Assembly: GCF_001927285.1 (NCBI RefSeq)
Contig: NZ_MSIG01000002.1
Location: 310,001 to 374,000, forward strand
DNA: 64,000 nucleotides
Direction of reading: 5' to 3'
Source of the DNA: Mongoliimonas terrestris
GTDB taxonomy: Bacteria; Pseudomonadota; Alphaproteobacteria; Rhizobiales; Pleomorphomonadaceae
Shown here piece by piece: positions 1 to 8,348 of this stretch. Position numbers and translations under genes: made by a program. Within the stretch, counting starts at the first letter, position 1; each line of letters begins with the position of its first letter. The notes under the pieces are model-generated. The model ran no database searches. It worked only from the letters and a program-made list of their open reading frames with translations, and was not told the DNA's origin.

Positions 1-325
1 AGGCTTCCTCCACCACGGTTTCCCCGTCCCGCAACTCCCCCACCACGTCCACCGCGGCCGCCGGCGACTGGCCGTCGTTCAGCACCAGCACCTGCACGTG
101 GTGGCCGGCCTTCGCCGGGAGGGTCGACACCACCCGCACCGAAAGGTCCGGCGGGGCGCCGGAGCCGGTCAGCCCGTCGTGCGCCAGATAGCCGATCACG
201 CCGGCCAGGATGGCCGCGCCCAGCGCCGCCACGGCCCACTCCACGGGCGACGTGCCCGTCACCACGCGCTCGGCCCCCTCCTCCCGCCGCCCCGCATTCT
301 CGTTGTCGTCGTTTCCAGCGCTCAT
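1..325 (-). CDS. TIGR02588-like small membrane-anchored protein (partial, 3' end missing)
   Basis: The first 108 codons read from the ATG at 325 and run off the window edge. The N-terminus is polar and acidic. One hydrophobic segment of about 20 residues (roughly residues 28-48, rich in Ala and ending in VIGYLAH) is followed by an extracytoplasmic-looking beta-rich part. The start codon overlaps the stop of the upstream membrane-protein gene as ATGA, so the two are probably translationally coupled. The pairing of a large polytopic protein with a small one-span protein matches the TIGR02587/TIGR02588 pair as I remember it. No biochemical function is known to me. Confidence 0.7.
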   Translation of the reverse strand, partial: MSAGNDDNENAGRREEGAERVVTGTSPVEWAVAALGAAILAGVIGYLAHDGLTGSGAPPDLSVRVVSTLPAKAGHHVQVLVLNDGQSPAAAVDVVGELRDGETVVEEA

Positions 326-1197
326 AGGATCAGCCTCGCGGCGGCGGCGCCGATGGCGCCCGGAAAGGAGAGGACGAGAGCGGTGGAGAGGATCTCCTCC
401 AGAGACACCCCGTCGGTGCGGCCGAACGTCCACAGGATGGCGAGCGAGACGAGGAAGACGAGCGCGTAGCCCGCCACCGTGTAGCGGGCGAACACGCTGA
501 GGAAGCCCTCCCCCGGCGCCGGCCGCTCGGTGCCGCCGAACTCGAAGCCGTAGACGAAGCCGTGCATCAGCGCGATGGAGAAGCCCGCCAGCATCAGCTC
601 CTGGGTGGCGCTCAGCCGGTAGGCGATCAGCACCACCTCCTCCGTCGGGGCGACGCTGAACGACAGGAAGAGCGCGCCCACCACCATCAGGAAGAGCTCG
701 CCGCCATAGGTCGGCTCCGGCTGGCGCCGCGCGTCCTTGCCGCCGCCCAACTGGTTCTGCGCCAGCATGGCGCCGATCGAGGCCGGCACGATCTGCACGG
801 CCACCTTGCCGATCAGCTCCCGCAGCCCCATGCCGGGCTCCAGTTCGCCCAGGAAGCCGAGCACCGCCACCACCGTCACGGCCGCGACCGCGATCGCCAC
901 CAGCGCGTCCGCGATGTCGTCGGAGAGCGCCGCGGTCTTGCGGAAGCCCTCGAACCGGGAAAGGCGCACCAGGAGCGGCACGGTCACCGCCAACAGGAGC
1001 GCCATCCGCAGCGGCTCCATCACGAAGCCGAACTGCCACATCTCCATCGTCATCAGGATGGGGAGCGCGAAGATCAGCGCCCCGCCGAACGCCCGTCCCA
1101 GCCCGACGAGGAAGGTCCGCGTCTTCGGCTGCTGCACGGTCAGTTCGCCGACGCGGTTCGCCGCATCCATCGCAGAGGCGCGCATCACCGCCTTCAT
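322..1197 (-). CDS. TIGR02587-like (DUF2391) polytopic membrane protein
   Basis: 291 aa with about seven hydrophobic segments, for example residues 38-58, 64-80, 97-116, 130-146, 167-185, 201-217 and 238-257. The charged stretch APTEEVVLIAYRL sits between spans. An open frame extends further upstream, but the ATG at 1197 is preceded by GGGGGAAG at good spacing, and the upstream part is arginine-rich and atypical. The gene overlaps the small downstream gene by ATGA. Family recall: TIGR02587, putative integral membrane protein of unknown function. A transport or stress role would be a guess. Confidence 0.75.
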   Translation of the reverse strand: MKAVMRASAMDAANRVGELTVQQPKTRTFLVGLGRAFGGALIFALPILMTMEMWQFGFVMEPLRMALLLAVTVPLLVRLSRFEGFRKTAALSDDIADALVAIAVAAVTVVAVLGFLGELEPGMGLRELIGKVAVQIVPASIGAMLAQNQLGGGKDARRQPEPTYGGELFLMVVGALFLSFSVAPTEEVVLIAYRLSATQELMLAGFSIALMHGFVYGFEFGGTERPAPGEGFLSVFARYTVAGYALVFLVSLAILWTFGRTDGVSLEEILSTALVLSFPGAIGAAAARLIL

Positions 1198-1255
1198 GAA
1201 CCACTTCCCCCCGGCAACGGCGCGGCCCGCCCCACGCTGCCGGCACCTGCCTCCC

Positions 1256-1385
1256 GGAACGCAACGGAGGCTTTGCCGGTTTCCAGCATCAGACCTGCCA
1301 ATGGTCATGAGGGCCGTGAAGCCGGCGGCACGGCGATGGGTCGTTATCGACACGAGGCTTGGAACAACTCTGCTTCTGCCCGGTT
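1256..1385 (+). promoter_or_regulatory. two EcfG-like promoter candidates upstream of the glycan cassette
   Basis: GGAAC at 1256-1260 is followed after 18 nt by GTTT (from 1279). GGAAC at 1361-1365 is followed after 17 nt by GTT (1383-1385). Both resemble the alphaproteobacterial general-stress sigma EcfG signature (GGAAC, 16-17 nt, then CGTT), except that G replaces C before GTT. Both point toward the epimerase gene at 1438. Short motifs like this occur by chance in GC-rich DNA. Confidence 0.25.
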
Positions 1386-1437
1386 CGGCTGAGGCGACAG
1401 CTTTACAACATCGAAAAGCCCAGCCGGGAGCGACCAC

Positions 1438-2544
1438 GTGGCAAAAGTGCTGATTACAGGTGGACAGGGTTTTATCGGCCGGTATCTAGCCCAGGAGCTT
1501 CTTGAACACGGTTACGAGGTTCGCGTGCTCGACAGCCTCGTCGAGCAGGTCCACGGCCCCGCCGCTGCGAGCGCGCCGGACAGCGTGGACTTCATCGAAG
1601 GCGACGTCCGCGACAAGGACACCGTCCGCCGCGCGCTGAAGGACGTCTCCGGCGTCATCCACCTCGCCGCCGAGGTGGGCGTCGGACAGTCCATGTACGA
1701 GATCGAGCGCTACGTCTCCGGCAACGACGTCGGGACCGCCGTCCTCCTGGAAGCCCTGATCGAGCAGCCGGTCGGCAAGATCGTCGTCGCCTCCTCCATG
1801 AGCGTCTACGGCGAAGGCCGCTACGCCACGCCGGACGGCGGCCTCGTCGACCGGGCGCGGCGCAGCCCGTCGCGGGTCAAGGCCGGCCTCTTCGACCTCG
1901 TCACCGACACCGACCAGCCGCTCCTGCCGGTCCCGACCGACGAGATGAAGCCGGTCGACCTCGCCTCCATCTACGCGCTCACCAAGTACGCCCAGGAGCG
2001 CATGGTGCTGATCTTCGGCGAGGCCTACGGCGTCGACGCCGTGGCGCTCCGCCTCTTCAACGTGTTCGGCGCCGGCCAGGCGCTCTCCAACCCCTACACC
2101 GGGGTCCTCGCCAACTTCGCCTCGCGCCTGATGAACGGCCAGCCGCCGATGATCTTCGAGGACGGCGAGCAGCGCCGCGACTTCGTCCACGTCAAGGACG
2201 TCGCCCGCGCCTTCCGCCTCGCCTACGAGCAGCCGCGCGCCGCCGGCCACGTGATCAACGTCGGCTCCGGCCGCGCCTACCGGGTGGCCTATGTGGCGTC
2301 GCTCGTCGCGGAGGCCCTCGGCGTGCCGCACCTGAAGCCCGACATCCTGATGAAGGCGCGCACCGGCGACATCCGCAACTGCTTCGCCGACATCGCCAAG
2401 GCCCGCGACCTCCTCGGTTTCGAGCCGCGCTACGCCCTGGAGGACTCGCTCGGCGAGTTCGCCGCCTGGGTCAAGGCCGAGGAGGCCAAGGATCGCGGCG
2501 CCGAGATGCGCTCGCAGCTCGAAGCGCGGGGCCTCGTGTCATGA
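1438..2544 (+). CDS. NAD-dependent epimerase/dehydratase (extended SDR), first gene of the glycan cassette
   Basis: 368 aa, starting at a GTG with GGGAG seven bases upstream. The Rossmann motif GGQGFIG lies near residues 8-14. The extended-SDR active site is recognisable as SSMSVYG followed by the Tyr-x3-Lys of YALTKYAQE. The C-terminal NVGSG and RTGDIRN segments are typical of nucleotide-sugar epimerases and dehydratases. It therefore most likely modifies a nucleotide sugar in the cytoplasm. The exact substrate cannot be read from sequence: UDP-glucose 4-epimerase-like and dTDP-sugar enzymes share these motifs. It is coupled by ATGA overlap to the next epimerase gene. Confidence 0.85.
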   Translation: MAKVLITGGQGFIGRYLAQELLEHGYEVRVLDSLVEQVHGPAAASAPDSVDFIEGDVRDKDTVRRALKDVSGVIHLAAEVGVGQSMYEIERYVSGNDVGTAVLLEALIEQPVGKIVVASSMSVYGEGRYATPDGGLVDRARRSPSRVKAGLFDLVTDTDQPLLPVPTDEMKPVDLASIYALTKYAQERMVLIFGEAYGVDAVALRLFNVFGAGQALSNPYTGVLANFASRLMNGQPPMIFEDGEQRRDFVHVKDVARAFRLAYEQPRAAGHVINVGSGRAYRVAYVASLVAEALGVPHLKPDILMKARTGDIRNCFADIAKARDLLGFEPRYALEDSLGEFAAWVKAEEAKDRGAEMRSQLEARGLVS

Positions 2545-3638
2545 CGGCGGCGCCCGGCTCGAGCGGCCCGGTGGCCGTCGTCGGGGGAGCGGGGTTCATC
2601 GGCTCCAACCTGGCGGACTCCTATCTCTCCGAGGGCCACACGGTGATCGTGGCCGACAATCTCAGCCGGCCCGGCGTCGGCCGCAACCTCGCCTGGCTGC
2701 AGGCCCGGCACGGCGAGCGCCTGCGCTTCACCGACGTGGACGTGCGCGACGCCGCGGCGCTTGCCGCCGTGCTCCGGCCGGCACGGGCGGTCTTCCACCT
2801 CGCCGCACAGGTGGCGGTGACGACGAGCCTCGACGATCCCCGCTCCGACTTCGACGTCAACGCCGCCGGCACGCTCAACGTGCTGGAGGCAGTGCGCGCG
2901 GCGGGCGGCCGGGCGCCGGTGATCTTCGCTTCCACCAACAAGGTCTACGGCGGCCTCCACGACGTCGCCATGGAGAGCGACGGCGAGCGCCACCGCCCGT
3001 CGGACCCGACGCTCGCCGCCCGTGGCCTGCCGGAGACCCGCGGTCTCGACTTCCATACGCCCTACGGCTGCTCCAAGGGCGTCGCCGACCAGTACGTGCT
3101 CGACTACGCCCGCTCCTTCGGCCTGAAAACCGCCGTCCTTCGCATGAGCTGCATCTACGGGCCGCGCCAGTTCGGCACCGAGGACCAGGGCTGGGTCGCG
3201 CACTTCCTCATCAAGGCCCTCGCCGGCGAACCCATCACGGTGTTCGGCGACGGCCGCCAGGTGCGCGACGTGCTGCACGTGGCCGACGCGGTCGCCGCCT
3301 ACCGCCGCCTCCTGGAGCGGATCGACGAGGTCTCCGGCACCGCCTTCAACCTCGGCGGCGGCCCGCGGAACGCGGTCAGCCTCCGCGACGTGCTCGCCGA
3401 GATCCGCGCCCTCACCGGCCGCGAGGTGCCGCTCGCCTACGAGACCTGGCGGACCGGCGACCAGCTCTGGTTCGTCGCCGACACCGGCCTTCTGGAGCGC
3501 ACCATCGGCTGGACCCAGACGATCGGCTGGCGCGACGGGCTCGCCGATCTCGCCCGCTGGCTGGCCGAAAGCGGCACGGCCGCCGCCCCCGCGGGCCGGC
3601 CGGATCCGGCGCCCGCGTTTCGGAGACTGATGGCATGA
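2541..3638 (+). CDS. NAD-dependent epimerase, CDP-paratose 2-epimerase-like
   Basis: 365 aa. GGAGFIGSN near the N-terminus binds NAD. HLAAQVAVTTSL, FASTNKVYGGL and the YGCSKGVAD active-site segment, plus RMSCIYGPRQFG and the conserved WVAHFLI, resemble tyvelose/CDP-paratose 2-epimerases (RfbE/Tyv) more than generic GalE. This suggests C2 epimerisation of a nucleotide sugar. The residue pattern is seen directly; substrate identity is inference. It starts at the ATG overlapping the previous stop and ends in an ATGA overlap with the radical SAM gene, consistent with one polycistronic message. Confidence 0.8.
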   Translation: MTAAPGSSGPVAVVGGAGFIGSNLADSYLSEGHTVIVADNLSRPGVGRNLAWLQARHGERLRFTDVDVRDAAALAAVLRPARAVFHLAAQVAVTTSLDDPRSDFDVNAAGTLNVLEAVRAAGGRAPVIFASTNKVYGGLHDVAMESDGERHRPSDPTLAARGLPETRGLDFHTPYGCSKGVADQYVLDYARSFGLKTAVLRMSCIYGPRQFGTEDQGWVAHFLIKALAGEPITVFGDGRQVRDVLHVADAVAAYRRLLERIDEVSGTAFNLGGGPRNAVSLRDVLAEIRALTGREVPLAYETWRTGDQLWFVADTGLLERTIGWTQTIGWRDGLADLARWLAESGTAAAPAGRPDPAPAFRRLMA

Positions 3639-4930
3639 AGGTCGCCCTGGTCAATCCCGCCTGGAGCTACGAAGGCAGCATCTACTTCGGCTGCCGCCAC
3701 CCGCACCTGCCCCTGGAACTCGGCTACGCCAAGGCCCTCCTGGAGAAGGCCGGCCATCAGGTGCTGATGGTCGACGGCCAGCTCCAGGGCGCCGACAACG
3801 GCGCGCTCGCCGACGAGGTGGCGGCCTTCGGGCCCGCCATGACGGTGGTGACCACCGCGCCCACCTATCTCTTCTGGCGCTGCGCCCAGCCCGAGCTCCG
3901 CGTGCCAGCCGACTTCCTCGGCCGTCTCGCCGGGCGCGGCGGGCGCACCGTGGCGGTCGGGCCGCACGGCTCGTCCACCCCGGCACCGACCCTCCGCAAG
4001 CTCGGCGTCGACGTGGTCGTGCGCGGCGAGTGCGAGGAGATCGTCGCGGCCCTCGCCGACGCGCCCGACTGGACCGCAGTCCCGTCCACCGCGCACCTCC
4101 GCGACGGCCACCTGGTCACCGTCGGCCCTGTCCACGCCAGCCACTTCACCGACCATCCGCCGCTCGTCTGGCCGGAAGCCTGGATCCGCGCCCACCAGCA
4201 CCACCACCACCGCTTCGACGCGGTGCAGACCGGCTTCGGCGCCGAGGTGGAGGCCTCGCGCGGCTGCCCCTACACCTGCACCTTCTGCGCCAAGATCGAC
4301 TTCCGCGACAAGTACCGCCGCCGCGACGTGGACCTGGTGCTCGCCGAGATCGACGGGCTGATCGCAAAGGGCGTCGGCTACGTCTATTTCGTCGACGAGA
4401 TCTTCCTGCCGCAGAAGCCGCTCCTGGAAGGGCTCGTGGAGCGCAAGCTGGAGTTCGGCATCCAGACCCGCATCGACCTCTGGAAGCCCGACCTCCTGGA
4501 GCTCCTCGGCCGCGCCGGCTGCGTCTCCATCGAGGCCGGCGTGGAAAGCCTCACCGTGGAGGGCCGCGAGCTCCTCGCCAAGCGCTGCCGCCTCACCACC
4601 GAGGAGCTCGCCGACCTCCTCATCGAGGCCCGCCGCCACGTGCCCTTCGTCCAGGCCAACCTCATCGGCATGGAGGCCGACGAGGCCGAGATGGTGGCCG
4701 CCTGGCGCAAGCGCCTGATCGACGCCGGCGTCTGGGCCAACGAGCCGGTGCCGCTCTACCCCTACCCGTCGTCGCCCACCTACCGCCAGCTCTGGGGCGA
4801 GCCGGACGACGAGGCCTGGGAGCGGGCGCACGCCCACTACCTCAAGGCCTTCGCGGCCTTCAGCGACATCCAGGAGGAGCGGCCCCTGCCGCTGCCGGAG
4901 TTGGAGGGCGCATGCTGTCCGGGTCACTGA
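3635..4930 (+). CDS. B12-binding-type radical SAM protein (TIGR04295-like) of the glycan cassette
   Basis: 431 aa. Residues 1-140 look like the Rossmann-type cobalamin-binding module found before many radical SAM domains, but no DxHxxG cobalamin-ligand motif is visible. The [4Fe-4S]/SAM motif is CPYTCTFC (C211, C215, C218), followed by FVDEIF and IEAGVES, typical of B12-type radical SAM enzymes. A His run (AHQHHHHRF, about 186-194) lies just before the cluster domain, and the protein ends CCPGH. I recall NCBI family TIGR04295 for such proteins in oligosaccharide cassettes (unverified). Likely role: radical modification of a sugar or lipid-linked glycan; the reaction is unknown. The 3' end overlaps the next gene by 19 bp. 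Confidence 0.8.
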   Translation: MKVALVNPAWSYEGSIYFGCRHPHLPLELGYAKALLEKAGHQVLMVDGQLQGADNGALADEVAAFGPAMTVVTTAPTYLFWRCAQPELRVPADFLGRLAGRGGRTVAVGPHGSSTPAPTLRKLGVDVVVRGECEEIVAALADAPDWTAVPSTAHLRDGHLVTVGPVHASHFTDHPPLVWPEAWIRAHQHHHHRFDAVQTGFGAEVEASRGCPYTCTFCAKIDFRDKYRRRDVDLVLAEIDGLIAKGVGYVYFVDEIFLPQKPLLEGLVERKLEFGIQTRIDLWKPDLLELLGRAGCVSIEAGVESLTVEGRELLAKRCRLTTEELADLLIEARRHVPFVQANLIGMEADEAEMVAAWRKRLIDAGVWANEPVPLYPYPSSPTYRQLWGEPDDEAWERAHAHYLKAFAAFSDIQEERPLPLPELEGACCPGH

Positions 4931-6111
4931 GCGAACCCTCGGCCGCCGCGCCGCGCCGGGTGATGATGACCGTCGACGCGGTCGGCGGCGTCTGGCGCTA
5001 CGCGGTCGACGCCGCCCGCGGCCTCAACGCCCGCGGCATCTCCGTGGTGCTGGTCGGCCTCGGCCCGGCCCCCACCGCCGGCCAGCGTGGCGAGGCCGAG
5101 GCGCTGGCGGACACGCGCCTCGTCTGGCTCGACCAGCCGCTCGACTGGATGGTGCAGACCGAGACCGCCCTCGACCGCCTCGGCGACGCGCTGTCGGCCC
5201 TTGCCCGCGATCACGCCGCCGACGTGGTGCACCTCAACGTGCCGTCCCAGGCGGCCGGCCTTTCGGTCGACGTGCCGATCGTCGCCGTCAGCCACTCCTG
5301 CGTCGCCACCTGGTGGCGCGCCGTTCGCGGCGGCGACCTGCCGCGCGGCTGGGCCTGGCAGAAGGCCCGCACCGGCGCCGGGCTTCACGCCGCCGACGCC
5401 GTGCTCGCCCCGTCGCGCAGCCACGCCGACGCCGTGGAGGCCGTCTACGGCCCCGTCCCCACCCTCACCGTCGTGCCGAACGCCGTCGTGCCCGTCCCCG
5501 GGGCGGCGCCCGCCGAGCGCGACCCGGTGGTGTTCGCCGCCGGTCGCTGGTGGGACGAGGGCAAGAACGGCCGCACCCTCGACGCCGCCGCCGCCATGAC
5601 CCGCTGGCCGGTCCACATGGCCGGCAGCCTGGACGGCCCCAACGGCGAGGACATCGCCCTTGCCCACGCGGTCGCCCTCGGCGAGCAACCCGGCGCCGCC
5701 GTGCGTGCCGCCGTGCGCCGCGCCGCCGTGGTGGCGAGCCCGTCGCTCTACGAGCCGTTCGGCCTCTCGGTGCTGGAAGCCGCGCTCGAAGGCGCCGCCC
5801 TCGTCCTCTCCGACATCCAAACCTACCGGGAGATCTGGGACGGCGCCGCCCTCTTCGCCACCCGCGACGACCCCGCCGCCTTCGCGGTTGCGCTCAACCG
5901 GCTCGCCGACGATCCGGCCCTTCGCGCCCTCCTCGGCGCCCGCGCCCGGTCGATCGCCCTCCGCTACCTGCCCGACCGTCAGGCCGACACCCTCGCCGCC
6001 CTCTACGGCGGCCTCGCCGCGCGCCGATCCGCGCCGCCGACCCCCGCGTCGAAAGCCCATCCGGCCGACGCCCCCTCAGTGAACGACCGTCTCGCGCTTG
6101 CCGCGGAGTGA
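4912..6111 (+). CDS. glycosyltransferase, GT4-like (GT-B fold)
   Basis: 399 aa from the ATG at 4912, chosen because GGAGGG lies just upstream; upstream codons in this frame belong to an antisense-like arginine-rich stretch. The N-terminal half carries MMTVDAVGGVWRYAVDAARG and HLNVPSQ. The C-terminal nucleotide-sugar half has AAGRWWDEGKN, the family-4 signature SLYEPFGLSVLEAALEG and LSDIQTYREIWDGAA. These are hallmarks of retaining GT-B transferases that use activated sugars. It lies inside the cassette, overlapping the radical SAM gene and followed two bases later by the first CgeB-like gene. Donor and acceptor are unknown. Confidence 0.85.
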   Translation: MLSGSLSEPSAAAPRRVMMTVDAVGGVWRYAVDAARGLNARGISVVLVGLGPAPTAGQRGEAEALADTRLVWLDQPLDWMVQTETALDRLGDALSALARDHAADVVHLNVPSQAAGLSVDVPIVAVSHSCVATWWRAVRGGDLPRGWAWQKARTGAGLHAADAVLAPSRSHADAVEAVYGPVPTLTVVPNAVVPVPGAAPAERDPVVFAAGRWWDEGKNGRTLDAAAAMTRWPVHMAGSLDGPNGEDIALAHAVALGEQPGAAVRAAVRRAAVVASPSLYEPFGLSVLEAALEGAALVLSDIQTYREIWDGAALFATRDDPAAFAVALNRLADDPALRALLGARARSIALRYLPDRQADTLAALYGGLAARRSAPPTPASKAHPADAPSVNDRLALAAE

Positions 6112-6113
6112 CC

Positions 6114-7241
6114 ATGAATTTCGTCTTCTACACCCACTCCCTCGTCTCCGACTGGAACCACGGCAACGCCCATTTCGTGCGCGGCGTGATCTCCGATCTC
6201 GTCGCCCGCGGCCACCAGGTGATCGCCCTGGAGCCGGAGGACGGCTGGAGCCGCCAGAACCTCATGGCCGACCAGGGCGAGGCCGCCGTCGCCGCCTTCT
6301 ACCGCGACTTCCCCGACCTCCTCTCCGTCTCCTACGGCCCCGACTTCGACCACGAGGCCGTGCTCGGGGACGCCGACGTGGTGGTGGTCCACGAGTGGAC
6401 CGACCCCGCCCTCGTCGCCCGCGTCGGCCGGGCGCGCGCGGCAGGCGGCGCCTTCACCCTCCTCTTCCACGACACCCACCACCGGGCCGTCTCGGCGGCG
6501 GGCGACATCGCCGGCATGGACCTTGAGCACTACGACGCCGTCCTCGCCTTCGGCGAGACGCTGCGCGAGCGCTACCTGAAGGCCGGCTGGGGCCGCGCCG
6601 TCCACGTCTGGCACGAGGCCGCCGACACCCGCCGCTTCAAGCCGCAGACCGAGATGGAGCGTGACGGCGATCTCGTCTGGATCGGCAACTGGGGTGACGA
6701 CGAGCGCACCGCCGAGATCCACGGCTTCCTCATCGAACCGGTCCGCCGGCTCGGCCTCAAGGCCACCGTGCGCGGCGTCCGCTACCCCGACGCCGCTCTC
6801 GCCACCTTGAAGGACGCCGGCATCGCCTACGGCGGCTGGCTCCCCAACGCCCGGGTGCCGGCGGTGTTCGCGCGCCATTCCGTCACCGTGCACATCCCCC
6901 GCCGCCCCTACGTGGAGAGCCTGCCCGGCATCCCGACCATCCGCATGTTCGAGGCGCTCGCCTGCGGCATCCCCCTCGTCTCCGCCCCCTGGGACGACGC
7001 GGAGGGCCTGTTCCGGCCGGGCGACGACTTCCTCTTCGCCCGGACCGGCGACGAGATGGCCGACCGCCTCCGCGACGTCCTCCACGACAACGACCTCGCC
7101 GCCCACCTCGCCACCTGCGGGCTGGAGCGCATCGAGAGCCGCCACACCTGCCGCCACCGGGTGGACGAGCTTCTCGCCGTGCTCGCCACCTGCGGCCCCG
7201 ACCGCGTGCGGTCCCTGACCACGGCCAAGGAGGCCGCCTGA
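6114..7241 (+). CDS. CgeB-like glycosyltransferase, copy 1 of 3
   Basis: 375 aa. The N-terminal signature is YTHSLVSDWNHGNAHFVRGV, and the C-terminal sugar-nucleotide part reads MFEALACGIPLVSAPWDDAEG followed by FRPGDDFLFA. This layout matches the CgeB / Glyco_trans_1_2 group of GT-B enzymes. It is the first of three tandem paralogues sharing S-L-x-S-x-W-x-G/H-N near the N-terminus. The start is the ATG at 6114, two bases after the previous stop. It is probably soluble or membrane-associated in the cytoplasm; no transmembrane segment is visible. Donor and acceptor are unknown. Confidence 0.8.
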   Translation: MNFVFYTHSLVSDWNHGNAHFVRGVISDLVARGHQVIALEPEDGWSRQNLMADQGEAAVAAFYRDFPDLLSVSYGPDFDHEAVLGDADVVVVHEWTDPALVARVGRARAAGGAFTLLFHDTHHRAVSAAGDIAGMDLEHYDAVLAFGETLRERYLKAGWGRAVHVWHEAADTRRFKPQTEMERDGDLVWIGNWGDDERTAEIHGFLIEPVRRLGLKATVRGVRYPDAALATLKDAGIAYGGWLPNARVPAVFARHSVTVHIPRRPYVESLPGIPTIRMFEALACGIPLVSAPWDDAEGLFRPGDDFLFARTGDEMADRLRDVLHDNDLAAHLATCGLERIESRHTCRHRVDELLAVLATCGPDRVRSLTTAKEAA

Positions 7242-8348
7242 ATGCCAGCGCCCATCACCGTCGCCTTCTACGGCTCCAGCCTCGTGTCGTCCTACTGGAA
7301 CGGGGCGGCCACCTACTATCGCGGGCTGATCCGGGCGCTCGCCAGCCGCGGCTATGACGTCACCTTCTTTGAGCCGGACGTCTACGACCGGCAGCAGAAC
7401 CGCGACATCGACCCGCCCGACTGGTGCAAGGTCGTGGTCTATGACGGCACCGAGGCGGCCATGCGCGCGGCCGCCGCCAAGGCCGGCGCCTTCGACGTGG
7501 TGGTGAAGGCCTCCGGCGTCGGCTTCCTGGACGACGCCCTCCTCGACGCGGTCATCGCCGCCGCGTCGCCCACCGCCGTCCGCCTCTTCTGGGACGTGGA
7601 CGCCCCCGCGACCCTCGCCGAGGTCAACGCCGCCGAGGGGCACCCGCTGAAGGCCGCCCTCCGCCACCTCGACATGGTGATGACCTACGGCGGCGGCGAT
7701 CCGGTGGTCGACGCCTACACGGCCATCGGCGCCCGCGCCTGTATCCCGATCTACAACGCCCTCGACCCGGCCACCCACCATCCTGTGCCGCCCGAGCCGC
7801 GCTTCAAGGCCGACCTCACCTTCCTCGGCAACCGCCTGCCGGACCGGGAGGCCCGCGTGGAGGCCTTCTTCCTAAAGCCGGCCGAGAGCCTCTGGCGCCA
7901 GACCTTCCTCCTCGGCGGCGCCGGCTGGGGCGACCGCAGCCTGCCGCCGAACGTGAAGTGGATCGGCCACGTGGCGACCGCCGACCACAACGCCCTCAAC
8001 GTCAGCGCCAAGGCCGTGCTCAACATCAACCGGGATTCCATGGCCGCCACCGGCTTCTCGCCGCCGACCCGCGTGTTCGAGGCCGCCGGCGCCGGCGCCT
8101 GCCTGATCACCGACCACTGGACCGGCATCGAGATGTTCCTCGCCCCCGGCGAGGAGGTGCTCGTCGCCCGCGACGGCCAGGAGGTCGCCGAGATCGTCGC
8201 CGGCCTGACGCCGGAGCGCTCCCGCGCCATCGGCGAAGCGGCCCTTGCCCGCGTGCTCGCCGCCCACACCTACGACCGCCGCGCCGAGACGGTCGACCGG
8301 ATCCTCCGCGACCGGCTCGCCGCCAAGCGGTCCGGAGTGGCCGCATGA
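7242..8348 (+). CDS. CgeB-like glycosyltransferase, copy 2 of 3
   Basis: 368 aa, beginning directly after the previous TGA. The N-terminus AFYGSSLVSSYWNGAATYYR parallels copies 1 and 3. Near the C-terminus TRVFEAAGAGACLITDHWTG and the phrase FLAPGEEVLVA match the CgeB-type nucleotide-sugar domain. In this copy the usual CG before the PL/CL step is replaced by AG, a small but visible departure from copies 1 and 3. The segment LTFLGNRLPDREARVEAFF opens the C-terminal Rossmann half. Tandem placement and shared motifs suggest duplication followed by divergence in acceptor choice, which is inference. Confidence 0.8.
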   Translation: MPAPITVAFYGSSLVSSYWNGAATYYRGLIRALASRGYDVTFFEPDVYDRQQNRDIDPPDWCKVVVYDGTEAAMRAAAAKAGAFDVVVKASGVGFLDDALLDAVIAAASPTAVRLFWDVDAPATLAEVNAAEGHPLKAALRHLDMVMTYGGGDPVVDAYTAIGARACIPIYNALDPATHHPVPPEPRFKADLTFLGNRLPDREARVEAFFLKPAESLWRQTFLLGGAGWGDRSLPPNVKWIGHVATADHNALNVSAKAVLNINRDSMAATGFSPPTRVFEAAGAGACLITDHWTGIEMFLAPGEEVLVARDGQEVAEIVAGLTPERSRAIGEAALARVLAAHTYDRRAETVDRILRDRLAAKRSGVAA

